DNA from: Acidobacteriota bacterium
Lineage (GTDB): Bacteria; Acidobacteriota; Terriglobia; Terriglobales; Acidobacteriaceae
Direction of reading: 5' to 3'
DNA length: 56,105 nucleotides
NCBI GenBank assembly: GCA_003225005.1
Contig: QIAN01000494.1
Location: 1 to 56,105 of the forward strand
Position numbers and translations under genes: made by a program. Below the pieces are notes generated by a model. That model ran no database searches. It saw nothing but the letters and a program-made list of their open reading frames with translations, and was not told where the DNA came from. Below, piece by piece: positions 1 through 8,607 of the stretch. Position 1 is the stretch's first letter. The number at the start of each line of letters is the position of its first letter.

Positions 1-155
1 TACATGTAGACAACATATGATTACATAGCTGTTAAAGTCAACATAATAATGCACAATACATGACTACACTGGTACGTTAAAACTCGCGCAAATCGATGCA
101 ATCAAAAGAACTCACATGCGACCAGAGGGGAACTTCGGATTAAACTGGGAGCCCG

Positions 156-623
156 CTAAGCTGCCTGCCGTTTTGGCGCAACGGGAAATCCAGCGTCCTG
201 CCATGCTTGGAATCCGCCTCGAAGAGCCCCCACGTTCTGGTAACCGCTTTCCCGAAGTTTCCGCGCCAAACTGGCGCTAGAGCCTTCGTCTGGTCAAGTG
301 CAGTACACCACGACAGGTCTGTTCTTTGGGATTCTGGGAAGGTTTTCTTCGAGTTTGTCCGGCAGTACTCGGATCGCTTCTGGCAGCATGGTGTCCGATT
401 CCGCCCAAGCCTGAGGATTACGAACGTCGATCAGCGTGAAGTCTTCTCCGGTTTCCATTCGCCTCTTCAGTTCGTCAACGGTGATTCGCGGAGCGCGGGA
501 ATCACCGCTCCAAAACGGAAGAATGCTTCGGACTTGTGTTGCAAGCGGATTCCCGGTTCGTCTCGATTGCGTCAGGGCGAAGGGTTCGACGCCAGCCTCG
601 TTTGCCTTTATCCAAAGCCTCAA
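156..623 (-). CDS. Rhodanese-like sulfurtransferase with in-frame TGA (candidate selenoprotein or nonsense mutant)
   Basis: A single rhodanese domain is seen: RITVDELKRRM, then TLIDVRNPQAWAESD, then the active-site strand VVVYCT. A TGA at 294-296 follows at once. Reading through it continues the domain in the same frame for 45 more residues (PDEGSSASLARKL, then GGFQAWQDAGFPV) to a TAG at 156-158. From memory, relatives read C-T-C-P-x-E here, so the TGA sits at a normal Cys position. A two-part hairpin lies just downstream of the TGA (see 253-288). Readings are a UGA-encoded selenocysteine, as known for some rhodanese-like proteins, or a Cys-to-stop mutation. The start is unsure: the ATG at 623 overlaps the upstream gene and the conserved domain begins near 490. 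Low-molecular-weight rhodaneses move sulfane sulfur to thiophilic acceptors in the cytoplasm. Confidence 0.7.
253..288 (-). other. SECIS-like hairpin downstream of the rhodanese TGA
   Basis: On the minus strand, a perfect 6-bp stem GCGCCA/UGGCGC encloses the loop GUU (263-277). Below it, after an internal loop, CGAAG pairs with CUUCG (284-288 with 253-257). The loop begins 22 nt after the TGA, and its first base is G. Bacterial SECIS elements lie directly after UGA, with a G in the first positions of a small apical loop roughly 16-37 nt downstream. The geometry fits, but a hairpin this size can arise by chance and the bases also code for protein. Confidence 0.4.
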
Positions 624-720
624 TCAGTTCTTGAACCAGCGAACTCAGCTTCGTGGTGTCACTTTCATTTGCCACCGCAGCACAAAGTTCGCGCCAGTCC
701 CTTTGCATGCCGTCAGCCAT
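502..720 (-). CDS. Small conserved protein upstream of the rhodanese
   Basis: This encodes 72 residues beginning MADGMQRDWRELC. The ATG at 720 was chosen because GGAGGTG lies just upstream at normal spacing; a longer frame to 789 lacks such a site. The N-terminal 50 residues are acidic and helical (KLSSLVQELIEALDKG) and look like a short acidobacterial family I have seen as an unnamed hypothetical. No catalytic motif is visible. The stop falls within the region where the rhodanese domain begins, so the two genes are probably co-transcribed and may be translationally coupled. The function is unknown. Confidence 0.6.
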   Translation of the reverse strand: MADGMQRDWRELCAAVANESDTTKLSSLVQELIEALDKGKRGWRRTLRPDAIETNRESACNTSPKHSSVLER

Positions 721-957
721 ATTCACCTCCGATATTCCGGTGCGAATCCTTGCGAATGCTGCGGTAGTAGGGAGCATGTTTGGTGCCACAACGTCAAGTG
801 GTTCTATTACCAGTAGTTCACCATACCGTGCGTGTAGTTTTCATCTCTGGGTTCGGAACACTATTCTCGGTCACCTATCAATAGGCTGAACCTTGCGGCA
901 GATAAATTGCTTACTGGCGTGAATTGGCGAGATCGAGTGTAAGGCAGGAGCCACAAT

Positions 958-1176
958 ATGCCAGCACCAACGGGCACCCTCAAGGAACGACTCGCCCGCT
1001 ACCACCAGATCAAGATCAGCGTCATCGGCAGGAAGTCCGGGCAGACAATTCTCATTCCGATGCGGCGTCTGTCCAATGCGGATTGCCGCTCCAATCTGCC
1101 CGGAGGAAGGAGGTTGTGCCCCCGTGAGGAACACTCGCCAGACATTGAAGAAGTGATAAAAGGGTTTAAACCGTGA
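958..1176 (+). pseudogene. Truncated deazaflavin-dependent nitroreductase-family gene
   Basis: The first 35 residues (PTGTLKERLARYHQIK, then ISVIGRKSGQTILIP) match the start of the small deazaflavin/FMN-dependent nitroreductase family (DUF385-like, about 130 residues). After the IP the sequence no longer resembles the family, and the frame ends at 72 residues. The start is convincing: AGGAG lies about 9 nt before the ATG. No other frame resumes the domain, so this is a 3' truncation by rearrangement rather than a simple frameshift. An apparently intact member of a related family sits at 26555-27025. Confidence 0.55.
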
Positions 1177-1690
1177 AACTCTAGTACGAACCTGATAGAT
1201 CCTTCACCTTCTTCGAGAGTGAGTCGGACCCCTCCTCGTGCGCGTTCGCGTTCTTTGTTCAACCGCTGGCAGCACGATGGACAGGTTTCCCATTTTGCTG
1301 GTTTCCCCCTCGGCTGAGATGTCCTAGCTCAATAGTCGCTGATTCCCACTGACTGAAATGGGCCGAGCGGTTCCGTTGGTCAGTTCGGAAAAGAGCGATG
1401 CGATGGTGTTGAGGTCATCCTGCGCTCAAGAGGATTTTACGGGCCGTCAAAAGGGGCGTGCATCTCTGCACACTCCTCACCCACTCTCCAACCCTGTCTC
1501 GGCAATTCTCAATTACGGAAGAGATTAAGATTCGTGTGGAGGGATTACCGCAGTATCCATCAACAGGTGACGATAGTTTGGCTCGCGTAACACGACTGGG
1601 CCATCGCGCTGAACCCTGAGCATGGCTAGACTACAGATCAGCACCGAATGTCAGTCTTGCGAGGCAATTCGATATCACGGGAGGAACGCA
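1177..1690. other. Intergenic region without recognisable gene
   Basis: I see no coding frame with family resemblance, no tRNA and no clear repeat in this stretch of about 500 bases between the truncated nitroreductase gene and the next start codon. Confidence 0.5.
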
Positions 1691-2077
1691 ATGGGCATCG
1701 TGCCAAACTCGGCTTCGCAAATCCTTGAGGAGACGTTGGACAAGGTGAGGCTCAGGGCAAATGCTGATGGCGAGTGTTTCGGCGGCGAGATTATGGATGC
1801 GATGCGCGAAGCTGCCGCAGGTCTTCGAGCAGATCGATTGGAAGTGCTACTCACTAGGGCCGTGCTCGTGCAAACCATGGAATCGTTGGGAGAGAGCTAT
1901 CCAGCAGAGGTGCTACAGGATTACGAGAATCGGATGCCCGTCTCAAAAGCCCTTAAATATTTGAGCGAGGCGATAGAGTGGACTCGACACCTAAAGCAGT
2001 CTGATGACGTGTCGAGAGCGAACGAGACTGGCGCTCTTGCTGAAAGGCCAACCGCACCTCTTACGATGCAGGGCTGA
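1691..2077 (+). CDS. Hypothetical protein, 128 aa
   Basis: The ATG at 1691 is chosen over the upstream ATG at 1622 because GGGAGGAA lies 5-7 nt before it. The protein is mostly alpha-helical and acidic, with the segment DAMREAAAGLRADRLEVLL and a tail rich in Ala and Thr. It has no signal peptide, membrane span or metal motif. It is followed almost at once by a tiny zinc-ribbon gene (2085), so the two probably share a transcript. I do not recognise the family. Confidence 0.5.
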   Translation: MGIVPNSASQILEETLDKVRLRANADGECFGGEIMDAMREAAAGLRADRLEVLLTRAVLVQTMESLGESYPAEVLQDYENRMPVSKALKYLSEAIEWTRHLKQSDDVSRANETGALAERPTAPLTMQG

Positions 2078-2084
2078 AGCGAAG

Positions 2085-2213
2085 ATGCCGAGAGAGAAAA
2101 AGCCGCGTTGTCCTTATTGCATCCTTGGGACTGAATTCAAGGCAATGCACGTTCTAGAAAACGGACGCCAAATTTGTGAGCACTGCGGCCATATAGTATT
2201 TCCTACAGAGTAG
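2085..2213 (+). CDS. Very small zinc-ribbon protein, 42 aa
   Basis: The frame MPREKKPRCPYC...CEHCGHIVFPTE contains two CxxC knuckles about 22 residues apart, the spacing of a treble-clef or zinc-ribbon fold. The start at 2085 follows the preceding stop by 8 nt and has an AAGCGAAG purine stretch as a weak ribosome-binding site. Such mini zinc ribbons often bind nucleic acid or act as subunit clips, but nothing here fixes a role. At least four other short cysteine-rich proteins occur in this window (7112, 10916, 12706, 13594). Confidence 0.55.
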   Translation: MPREKKPRCPYCILGTEFKAMHVLENGRQICEHCGHIVFPTE

Positions 2214-2361
2214 GCGTTCTGGTGCCCTTGTCAAAAATGCGTGGAAGTCCAATTCTCGTTGAAGAATGCAAAGTTGTTCCCAAGCCGACCGGAGTTTGCT
2301 GTTGACTAGGTGTTCCCCTGTAGTGCACGGCGACCCCCGCTAAGATAATCCTGCGTCTACT

Positions 2362-2712
2362 ATGAACGTCGAAAAAAGAGAGCATACACGGGTAAAGGTT
2401 AGTGTCCCGCTTGAACTAACGCCAGAGGGAAGCAAAACGCCGCTTTGGATGGAAACTGCTGATTTGAGCGTCAGGGGATGCTATATCGAAACGTTGTTCA
2501 CTCTCCCCCTTGGTACACAGGTGCAGGTCGTTCTCCAAGCTGGCAAGTCGAAGCTTCTTACGACTGGAAAAGTTGTCACTCGCGACCCGAATGTCGGAAA
2601 TGGCATCGAGTTTACAGGCATGGCCGATAAAGATCGCGAAACACTTCGCCAGTTCATCGACGCTGTTGTGGCACAACAGAAGAAAAACATACCACCGCAA
2701 GATCAAAGTTAA
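2362..2712 (+). CDS. PilZ domain protein (c-di-GMP binding)
   Basis: A stand-alone PilZ domain of 116 residues. The two c-di-GMP contact motifs are visible: RxxxR in KREHTRV (residues 6-10) and D-x-S-x-x-G as DLSVRG near residue 36. The rest is the expected beta-barrel, and the tail after residue 105 is polar. Stand-alone PilZ proteins act as cytoplasmic receptors that switch motility or polysaccharide machinery. A second PilZ module sits at the end of the large c-di-GMP enzyme at 21636-25519. The downstream neighbour is a Ser/Thr kinase; nothing in the sequence ties the two together beyond proximity. Confidence 0.88.
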   Translation: MNVEKREHTRVKVSVPLELTPEGSKTPLWMETADLSVRGCYIETLFTLPLGTQVQVVLQAGKSKLLTTGKVVTRDPNVGNGIEFTGMADKDRETLRQFIDAVVAQQKKNIPPQDQS

Positions 2713-3167
2713 GAAGGAACCCTTCTCGTTCCTCTTCCCCGATGAAGACCGTACCAATCGGGTCTGCTCTCGTGACAGCACAACCACTGCCTCGATCACA
2801 AATCACCATCGTGTCTTGGTTAGCCTCAGAAGGTATACGTCTGCGCCAGCGACCCCACCCCCATTACTAAGCAGTAACTGCCGCGTTGAAAGAGCGGCAC
2901 TTGCGGGCTCCCGAACAACCTCGAAAACGCAGCCTTGCGGGCCAACGTTGGATTTTGTGCTTTAGCCGAGTCTGCCGCTGTGCACTGTGCAGCTATTCGG
3001 TTCCTTCTGCAAAATGGCACCAGTTCGATTTCGGTGAGTTAACACCAACTTCCCCTCCCCTCGTGGAAACAGATTCACGTCCCTTGGCGTTTGCCCGGCG
3101 GCTTCCGGCGGCTTGCGTTCTGTTGACTTGCCTCATGAGCCTCCCTAACATTGCAGCCCTAAGCGCC

Positions 3168-5596
3168 ATGATCGGCCAAACCATCTCGCACTACCGCATC
3201 ATAGAGAAGCTGGGCGGCGGTGGGATGGGTGTCGTCTACAAGGCCGAGGACATAACCCTCCATCGGTTCGTCGCGGTGAAGTTTCTGCCCGATGAAGTAT
3301 CCAAAGACCCCCAAGCACTGGCTCGGTTCCAGCGAGAAGCCCAAGCCGCGTCGGCACTGAATCACCCTAATATTTGCACGATCCATGAAATTGGACAGCA
3401 AGACGGCCATCCGTTCCTCGTCATGGAGTTTCTGGATGGCCTGACTCTGAAGCATCGGATCGCTGGGCGTCCTCTAGAAATGGAAGTCCTTCTCCCGCTC
3501 GCAATCGACATTGCCGATGCACTGGACGCGGCTCACTCGGCTGGGATCGTTCATCGGGACATCAAGCCCGCAAACATCTTTGTCACCAAGCGTGGGCACG
3601 CCAAGATTCTGGATTTCGGTCTGGCGAAGGTCAGTCTTGCAGGCAGTTCTTCAAGTAACATTGCGTCTCTTAACACGCTGACGGAAGTGGACGCGGAGCA
3701 TCTGACCAGTCCGGGCACCATGGTGGGAACGGTGGCTTATATGTCGCCGGAGCAGGTGCGGGCGAAAGAGTTGGATGCGCGTACTGATCTTTTTTCGTTT
3801 GGCTCAGTGTTGTACGAGATGTGTACGGGCGATTTGCCGTTTCACGGAGAAAGCTCAGCGGTCATTTGCGAAGCCATCATGAACCGTGCCCCGGTGGCGG
3901 CCGTGCGACTGAATCACGACGTGCCGCCCAAGCTGGAAGACATCATCAACAGGGCGCTGGAGAAAGATCGAGACCTCCGTTATCAACACGCTTCCGAGAT
4001 GCGTTCCGAATTGATGCGACTGAAGCGAGACACGGATTCCGGCAGGTCGGCGGTTGTGACTGACTCTGCACCCGTTTCTCGCAGAAGACGGCTTCCATGG
4101 GCCGCTGCGGGTGCTGTTGGGGTTATCGCCGTAATCGTGATCGCACTATTTCTCTGGCATTCTCAGCATCCCGCCGTCACTCCAGTGGATTCTGCAAACC
4201 CGACGGCGATTGCGGTGCTGCCGTTTCAGAATGCGGGCTCTGACAAGGATGCAGATTTTCTGCGACTCGCCTTGCCAGATGAAATTGCGACTGCTCTGAG
4301 CTACGTGCCGTCGTTCTCGATCCGTCCATTCGCCACGACAAGCAAGTACAACGGCTCAAATTTGGACTTGCAACAGGCTGGGCGAGAGATGGGTGTGACC
4401 TCCATTGTAACGGGACACTACCTGAAGGAGGGCGAACAGTTGGAGGTAACACTGAGGGGGTGGATGTTTCGAATAACCGTAGCGTTTGGCGAGACACCAT
4501 CAATGTTGCTGCGTCGGACAAAATTGCGATGCGTGAGCAGATTACGTCGAGGGTTCGGCAAGGTCTTGTCCCCGTGCTTGGAGGGTTATCGGCCTCTGGG
4601 GAGGTCGGGACTCGACCCAAGAGCGAGGAGGCCTACGACTTGTATTTGCGCAGCATTGCCGTTCCTCGTGATGTTGCTCCCAATAAGGACGCAATCGCGA
4701 TGCTGGAGCGTTCCGTGGGTATCGATCCCAGCTACGCGCCTGCTTGGGAAGCTCTGGGTTTGCGGTATTACTTCTACGGTACCTATGGCGACGGCGGAGA
4801 ACAAATGCTAAAGCATTCGGACTCGGCCTTTGAACGCGCTACCGCGCTTGATCCAAACCTGACTTCTGCGGCCGGGGAGTTGATCACAAACCGGGTAGAC
4901 GAAGGTGAAACCGGGAACGCCTATGCGGAAGCCTCAGCTTTGGTGAAGCGACGACCTCAGAGCGCCATAGCCCACTTCGTTCTGGGCTACGTCCTGCGCT
5001 ATGCCGGATCGTTGGAGGACGCGGCCCGAGAATGCGATACTGCCTTGACGCTGGATCGGGGAAATTATCAATTCCGTTCGTGCGTTTGGGTTTTTGTGCA
5101 ACTAAATCAGCAGCAGAGGGCAATGGACTTTGTGCGCCTCGATGCGGGTTCGGAATGGGCCAAAGAACCAACCGCTCACATTCTTCTGCGCCAAGGCAAG
5201 CTGCCCGAGGCTAGACAAAGCATCGAAAACACTGCGGCGAATGTTCTGATTGGTCGCGACCTGCTACAGGCCGACCTGCTACAGGCCTGCCGAGAGCCCT
5301 CGAAGACTCCCACTCTGGAGAAAATTGCGCACGAGATGGAAGCTGCCGCGCTGGCGGACGGTGATGCGGAGGTTCGCTATCTCGCCGGAACTACACTGGC
5401 ATATTGTGGTCAGAACGATGCCGCCTTGCGGTTGCTTAAAAGTGCCGTTGAACACAATTACTGTTCCTACACCGCCTTGCAAACCGACCCGTTGCTTGTG
5501 AAGCTCCGGGGAACTCCCGAGTTCAGCGGATTGCTATCGGCAGCGAAACAGTGCCAGAACAGGTTCTTGGCACAGCGAGACCAGAATCCACAATGA
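3168..5596 (+). pseudogene. Membrane Ser/Thr protein kinase with C-terminal TPR repeats, frameshifted
   Basis: The ATG at 3168 opens directly into a Hanks-type kinase: glycine loop [13 protein letters not shown] (about residues 15-27), VAVKFLP, catalytic HRDIKPAN (about 130), DFGLAKV (about 150) and [11 protein letters not shown] single membrane span ([19 protein letters not shown]) lies near residue 315. Beyond it are a FlgO-like segment ([24 protein letters not shown]) and TPR-like helices ([25 protein letters not shown]). The frame breaks at the G5 run 4456-4460: adding one G restores [19 protein letters not shown] and joins the second part ending at 5596. Acidobacteria carry many such kinase-TPR receptors. 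This one is either a fresh pseudogene or a homopolymer sequencing error. Confidence 0.85.
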
Positions 5597-5597
5597 A

Positions 5598-5657
5598 AGA
5601 GCCGACCCCTACATCCCCATCCTGAAGCAAGCCAAGGAGGAGTACGCGAAGCTGCAA
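5598..5657 (+). pseudogene. Out-of-frame remnant of a kinase-TPR C-terminus
   Basis: Just after the kinase-TPR stop, in another frame, the sequence reads ADPYIPILKQAKEEYAKLQ. This is the terminal peptide found on many acidobacterial kinase-TPR proteins. Either the preceding gene has a second frameshift near 5590, or this is the tail of a recombined paralogue. After the peptide the frame runs on without family resemblance. Confidence 0.5.
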
Positions 5658-6096
5658 ATGAACACTGCTCTCCGCGAGAGAGTTTCTCATGTGTGTGGAG
5701 CGCGGTACGTCTTGGATTACGGCACACCGCCCCTGCAATCGCATTTCGTGAACAGTGCCGCATTCTCGGGTTTCCGGACCCACGTAGTTCGTCCGCGCAC
5801 GCCCATCGACGTGAGCGACAAAGCTGGCGGCGGGCTCGACCACGCCTTGAACGCGGGAGTTGAGTGAACCAAGTTTCAAAATCGCCGATTTGGGGAACAA
5901 TTTTCCTCCTCATACCTAGGGCTCGGAAAAATCGTCCCGAAATGAGAATAGCCCTTCATTAGGCGGTCTCCTGCGAAGCGGAGAACGAGAAATTTGATTA
6001 GGTGGTCTTGTGACATTCCATCCCGCGTAGGGACGAAGAAATCATCGCTCACGTAAGACAAAAGTGGCAGCCCAGAGATGATGGACTAAACCCTTT
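5658..6096. other. Intergenic region without recognisable gene
   Basis: Short frames exist on both strands (5658-5867 plus, 5523-5900 minus), but none resembles a known family or has a good ribosome-binding site. Confidence 0.45.
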
Positions 6097-6125
6097 CTCG
6101 CTCGATTGTCGATAACAATAGCGAG
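6097..6125 (+). terminator. Stem-loop just upstream of the group II intron
   Basis: CTCGCT (6097-6102) pairs with AGCGAG (6120-6125), and ATTGT (6105-6109) pairs with ACAAT (6115-6119), with a CG bulge and the loop CGATA. The 11-bp hairpin ends 22 bases before the predicted intron start. It lacks a following T-run, so terminator function is only a guess. Some group II introns (class C) home to the foot of such stem-loops. Confidence 0.4.
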
Positions 6126-6147
6126 GATCAATGAAATGGGGATATTG

Positions 6148-6984
6148 GTGCGCCGGGCTAGTGCAGTGAAGCTAATTGATGATCTAGCAGGTGAAAGTCC
6201 TGCCAGTGCAGATTACCCAGTTGGCACTGTAGTGATATCCGGCGACGGCGCGGGCGACCAAACCGTCGGAAGCCCGGATGTAAACGTCCTCGTTGGCTGG
6301 ACGCAAGTCTGGTCAGCTCCGACAGGAGGGCAAGCAAAACAACAGGTCGTAGCGAAAGCGAACCGTAGTCAAGCCTCGAAAATGCACACCTCACCAGAAT
6401 CGGAGTGTGAGGATGAAGGGAATGCCGAAACTGTTAGCCCAAGTTGAAGGCCAGAGTCTTCGGTGAAGTACTGGGTAAGGGCAGCCGAAGAGTTCCCCGT
6501 GGTCTCAGAGGACGACATGTTGTGAAAGAGCATCAATGAAAGCTCAGAACCAGTCGCGGGTTGCCTAGGCCTATGCGAATGGGCACAGCAATGGCATCTC
6601 GTATAAGCCGCCAGGCGGCGAAGTCGAGATGTGCCGGCGAGTGGGGCGCATGGGGCCGACTAAGTGAGGATGGACCGGGACAGCATAACCCGGACCGGAG
6701 CGAGGGCCCCTGGGGTAGAGCAGCGAGACTGCTCGAATGGCGGTGCTCAAGCGCACAACTGCCCCGACACAGTGCGGGGCTGAACAGGTTTGAAAGCGGC
6801 GGGCACGAAGGAGGGATGCAAACCAGATGGGCGCGACCATGGTGCGCCTTGTGCTGGGAAGGCACCTTTCGATAAGCCAACCTTGAAGCCGTACTGGGGA
6901 AAACCCGCCGTACGGAATTTTAGGGGGGACGATGGAAACGTCGGCATCATTCGAAGCCCGGTCCGCGCCATCGCCCTACCCGAC
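6148..6984 (+). mobile_element. Group II intron, about 0.84 kb, without an intron-encoded protein
   Basis: The 5' end GTGCGCCGGGC is a typical bacterial group II intron start. Domain I-type pieces follow: the hairpin AGCAGGTGAAAGTCCTGC, GGTCGTAGCGAAAGCGAACC, and the conserved stretch around 6500-6580 (GTGGTCTCAGAGG, GAAAGCTCAGAACC, CGCGGGTTGCC, GCGAATGGGCACAGC). Domain V is at 6885-6919. Domain VI follows as a long stem that closes with CCCTACCCGAC, which puts a bulged A (6978) seven bases from the 3' end at 6984. No reverse transcriptase or maturase frame is present. The frames 6106-6447 and 6561-6875 are noncoding shadows. If active it would need a maturase supplied in trans. The boundaries are inferred from motifs. 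Confidence 0.75.
6885..6919 (+). ncRNA. Group II intron domain V hairpin
   Basis: AGCCGTAC pairs with the GTACGG strand, the upper stem is GGG-GAAA-CCC with a GAAA tetraloop, and a two-base GC bulge lies on the 3' side. The AGC triad is at the expected position. The lower 3' arm reads GGAATTTT rather than the usual GGTTCTG, so this copy may be partly degenerate. Confidence 0.7.
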
Positions 6985-7111
6985 AACCGGGGACGGGAGT
7001 CACGCCCGCTGAAGTCCAGCACCTTTCACGGCGCACTTTTCCGACAACTATCCGAGTTTCTGTGCAAGATTGACTATTTTCCTTCTTCCGATTACCGCAT
7101 CATCAACACCC

Positions 7112-7258
7112 ATGAAGGCCAAGACGCCTACCTTAAAACAGGTACAGGCTGTCCGTTGCCCGACTTGTGGGGCGGGGCCGGACGAGAAGTGCGAACTCAG
7201 CACGGGACAGCCCCGTACAGAGCCTCATCGTGACCGACGCTTGATCGCCGCAGATTGA
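7112..7258 (+). CDS. Small zinc-knuckle protein, 48 aa
   Basis: The protein starts MKAKTPTLKQVQ and carries CPTCGAGPDEKC followed by a His-rich, Arg-rich tail (EPHRDRR). The C-x2-C-x7-C pattern with a nearby His suggests one small zinc site. The ATG at 7112 is preferred to the one at 7070 because the conserved part begins here, though no strong ribosome-binding site is seen. It lies 127 bases downstream of the group II intron's 3' end. Function unknown. Confidence 0.5.
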   Translation: MKAKTPTLKQVQAVRCPTCGAGPDEKCELSTGQPRTEPHRDRRLIAAD

Positions 7259-7317
7259 TCTTTTCGCGACCAATCTGATCATGAGTGTGGGTTGCGGCGT
7301 TAGATTATATTCAGCAG

Positions 7318-7731
7318 ATGCGCCACGTTGTCGGATCAAAGACGACAGGATTCACTGCGATAGGCGTTTTCTTGTTCTTTGGTGCGATGATGGCAAGTCT
7401 CGCCGCTGCTACTTTGCTTTGGCGAGGCTCGGCTCTGGATCGTATCTGGGCTCTCAATCCGAGAGCGTACAAGCAACTAGCGCCTTTGGGCAGGACGGTT
7501 GGGATTCTCTTCCTGTTGCTTGTCGCGGCCCTCGCCACGGCAGGAATCGGGTGGTTCAGACGCCGCCTTTGGGGATGGAGACTCGCGGTTGTGATCATCG
7601 CCACACAGCTTCTCGGGGATGTCGTTAACTGCGTCAGAGGCGACTTGCTGCGTGGCGGAATTGGCGTCATCATCGCGGGTGCACTGTTGCTGTTTCTTGT
7701 GCAGCCAAAAATCAGAGCCACGTTTACCTAG
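7318..7731 (+). CDS. Conserved four-helix membrane protein
   Basis: A protein of 137 residues with four hydrophobic helices: GFTAIGVFLFFGAMMASLAAATLL, then PLGRTVGILFLLLVAALATAG, then WGWRLAVVIIATQLLGDVV, and finally GGIGVIIAGALLLFLV. Its length and helix spacing resemble an unnamed family common in Acidobacteria. The ATG at 7318 starts shortly before the first helix; a GTG at 7285 is possible. It ends four bases inside the converging gene 7728-7949. No catalytic residues can be proposed. Confidence 0.65.
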   Translation: MRHVVGSKTTGFTAIGVFLFFGAMMASLAAATLLWRGSALDRIWALNPRAYKQLAPLGRTVGILFLLLVAALATAGIGWFRRRLWGWRLAVVIIATQLLGDVVNCVRGDLLRGGIGVIIAGALLLFLVQPKIRATFT

Positions 7732-7949
7732 AATCTTTTTCGAAGAAATTCAAAGAGGACATAACCGATGAGCGCGGCTATCAGGGCAATTTCAAAATTG
7801 GCAGCGGTAACAATATCTCCGATTGCCCAAGCTACACCCCTCTTCAGCCCCATGCCTGAGCGCTCAAACTCTCCCATCAAAAGATTGGAGTAAAACAGGA
7901 AAATGATAAAACCTACCTCGATCACCGCTTCCCAGAGATTTTTCTTCAT
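7728..7949 (-). CDS. Small membrane protein, 73 aa, two helices
   Basis: The protein starts MKKNLWEAVIEVGFIIFLF and has two hydrophobic segments (GFIIFLFYSNLLM and FEIALIAALIGYVLFEFL) separated by a short polar loop (GEFERSGMGLKRG). The C-terminus FLRKRF is positively charged, as for a cytoplasmic tail. It converges on and overlaps the end of the 7318-7731 gene by 4 bases. I do not know a function for this family. Confidence 0.6.
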   Translation of the reverse strand: MKKNLWEAVIEVGFIIFLFYSNLLMGEFERSGMGLKRGVAWAIGDIVTAANFEIALIAALIGYVLFEFLRKRF

Positions 7950-8188
7950 GGCAAAAATCGACTCCTTGGTCGCTTCGAGTGAGCTGGCACGAGAAGCTTT
8001 TCTGTCAACGTGGGTAGAGCGGCTGGGAGGGATGCACCGCTGCTCGTTCCTTTCGTGAGAATACTAGCCATAAGGAACAACGAACAACAGGAGTGGAGTT
8101 GAAGACAGAACCGACTACGGCCACGGAGAGAAATGCCGCTGCCCCGTGCAACTGTGATCCGCTCGGCATGCTCTGCTAGCGTATTGTC

Positions 8189-8383
8189 ATGCAGAATCCA
8201 GTCAAAGATCGCATCGCGAAGTTGCGGGACGAAATAGCGCAGATCAGTGAAGCGAACCGACTGCACTTGCATGGCGGCAAAAAGAAGCCACAGGGCGCAG
8301 CGGGGGATCACGAACGTCGGCTTCAAAGATTGCAGGAAATTCTGGACGAATTAGTGGCGCTGACCGACTGGAAAAAGCTATGA
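8189..8383 (+). CDS. Small coiled-coil protein, copy 1
   Basis: A 64-residue basic, helical protein: KDRIAKLRDEIAQISEANR, then a Gly-Lys loop HGGKKKPQGA, then HERRLQRLQEILDELVAL. A nearly identical copy is at 27060-27254, and the similarity extends about 20 bases upstream of the ATG (GCTCTGCTAGCGTATTGTC here). No Shine-Dalgarno sequence is visible before either ATG. A TAnnnT box about 8-13 bases upstream could make these leaderless transcripts. Function unknown. Confidence 0.6.
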   Translation: MQNPVKDRIAKLRDEIAQISEANRLHLHGGKKKPQGAAGDHERRLQRLQEILDELVALTDWKKL

Positions 8384-8607
8384 ACCAAGGTTGCTGGGGA
8401 AATCGCGGTGTCTTCTGGTGATTCCCTGCCGCTCAGAACCCGGTCAATCAGCGACATCGCGATTTATCGCCAACTGCCTCTACGACGCGCTGCGAAGCAC
8501 CAAGAAAGTAGTGCCAGCACAGCGATACTCAAAATCCACGCTAGAGGCGACTGCGGGTGCGGTGCATTAACGACGGTTGCCCTGACGAAATAGCCGAGGA
8601 ACGTGGA

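Noticed and set aside
207-767. Plus-strand 186-residue open frame
   Set aside because: It lies fully opposite the rhodanese and its upstream gene, with no ribosome-binding site or family resemblance.
6106-6447. Plus-strand open frame of 113 codons, and 6561-6875
   Set aside because: They cover the group II intron RNA; the residues have no family pattern and the DNA matches intron domain sequence.
7946-8326. Minus-strand frame of 126 codons
   Set aside because: Mostly opposite the duplicated coiled-coil gene at 8189, whose paralogue at 27060 confirms the plus strand as coding.
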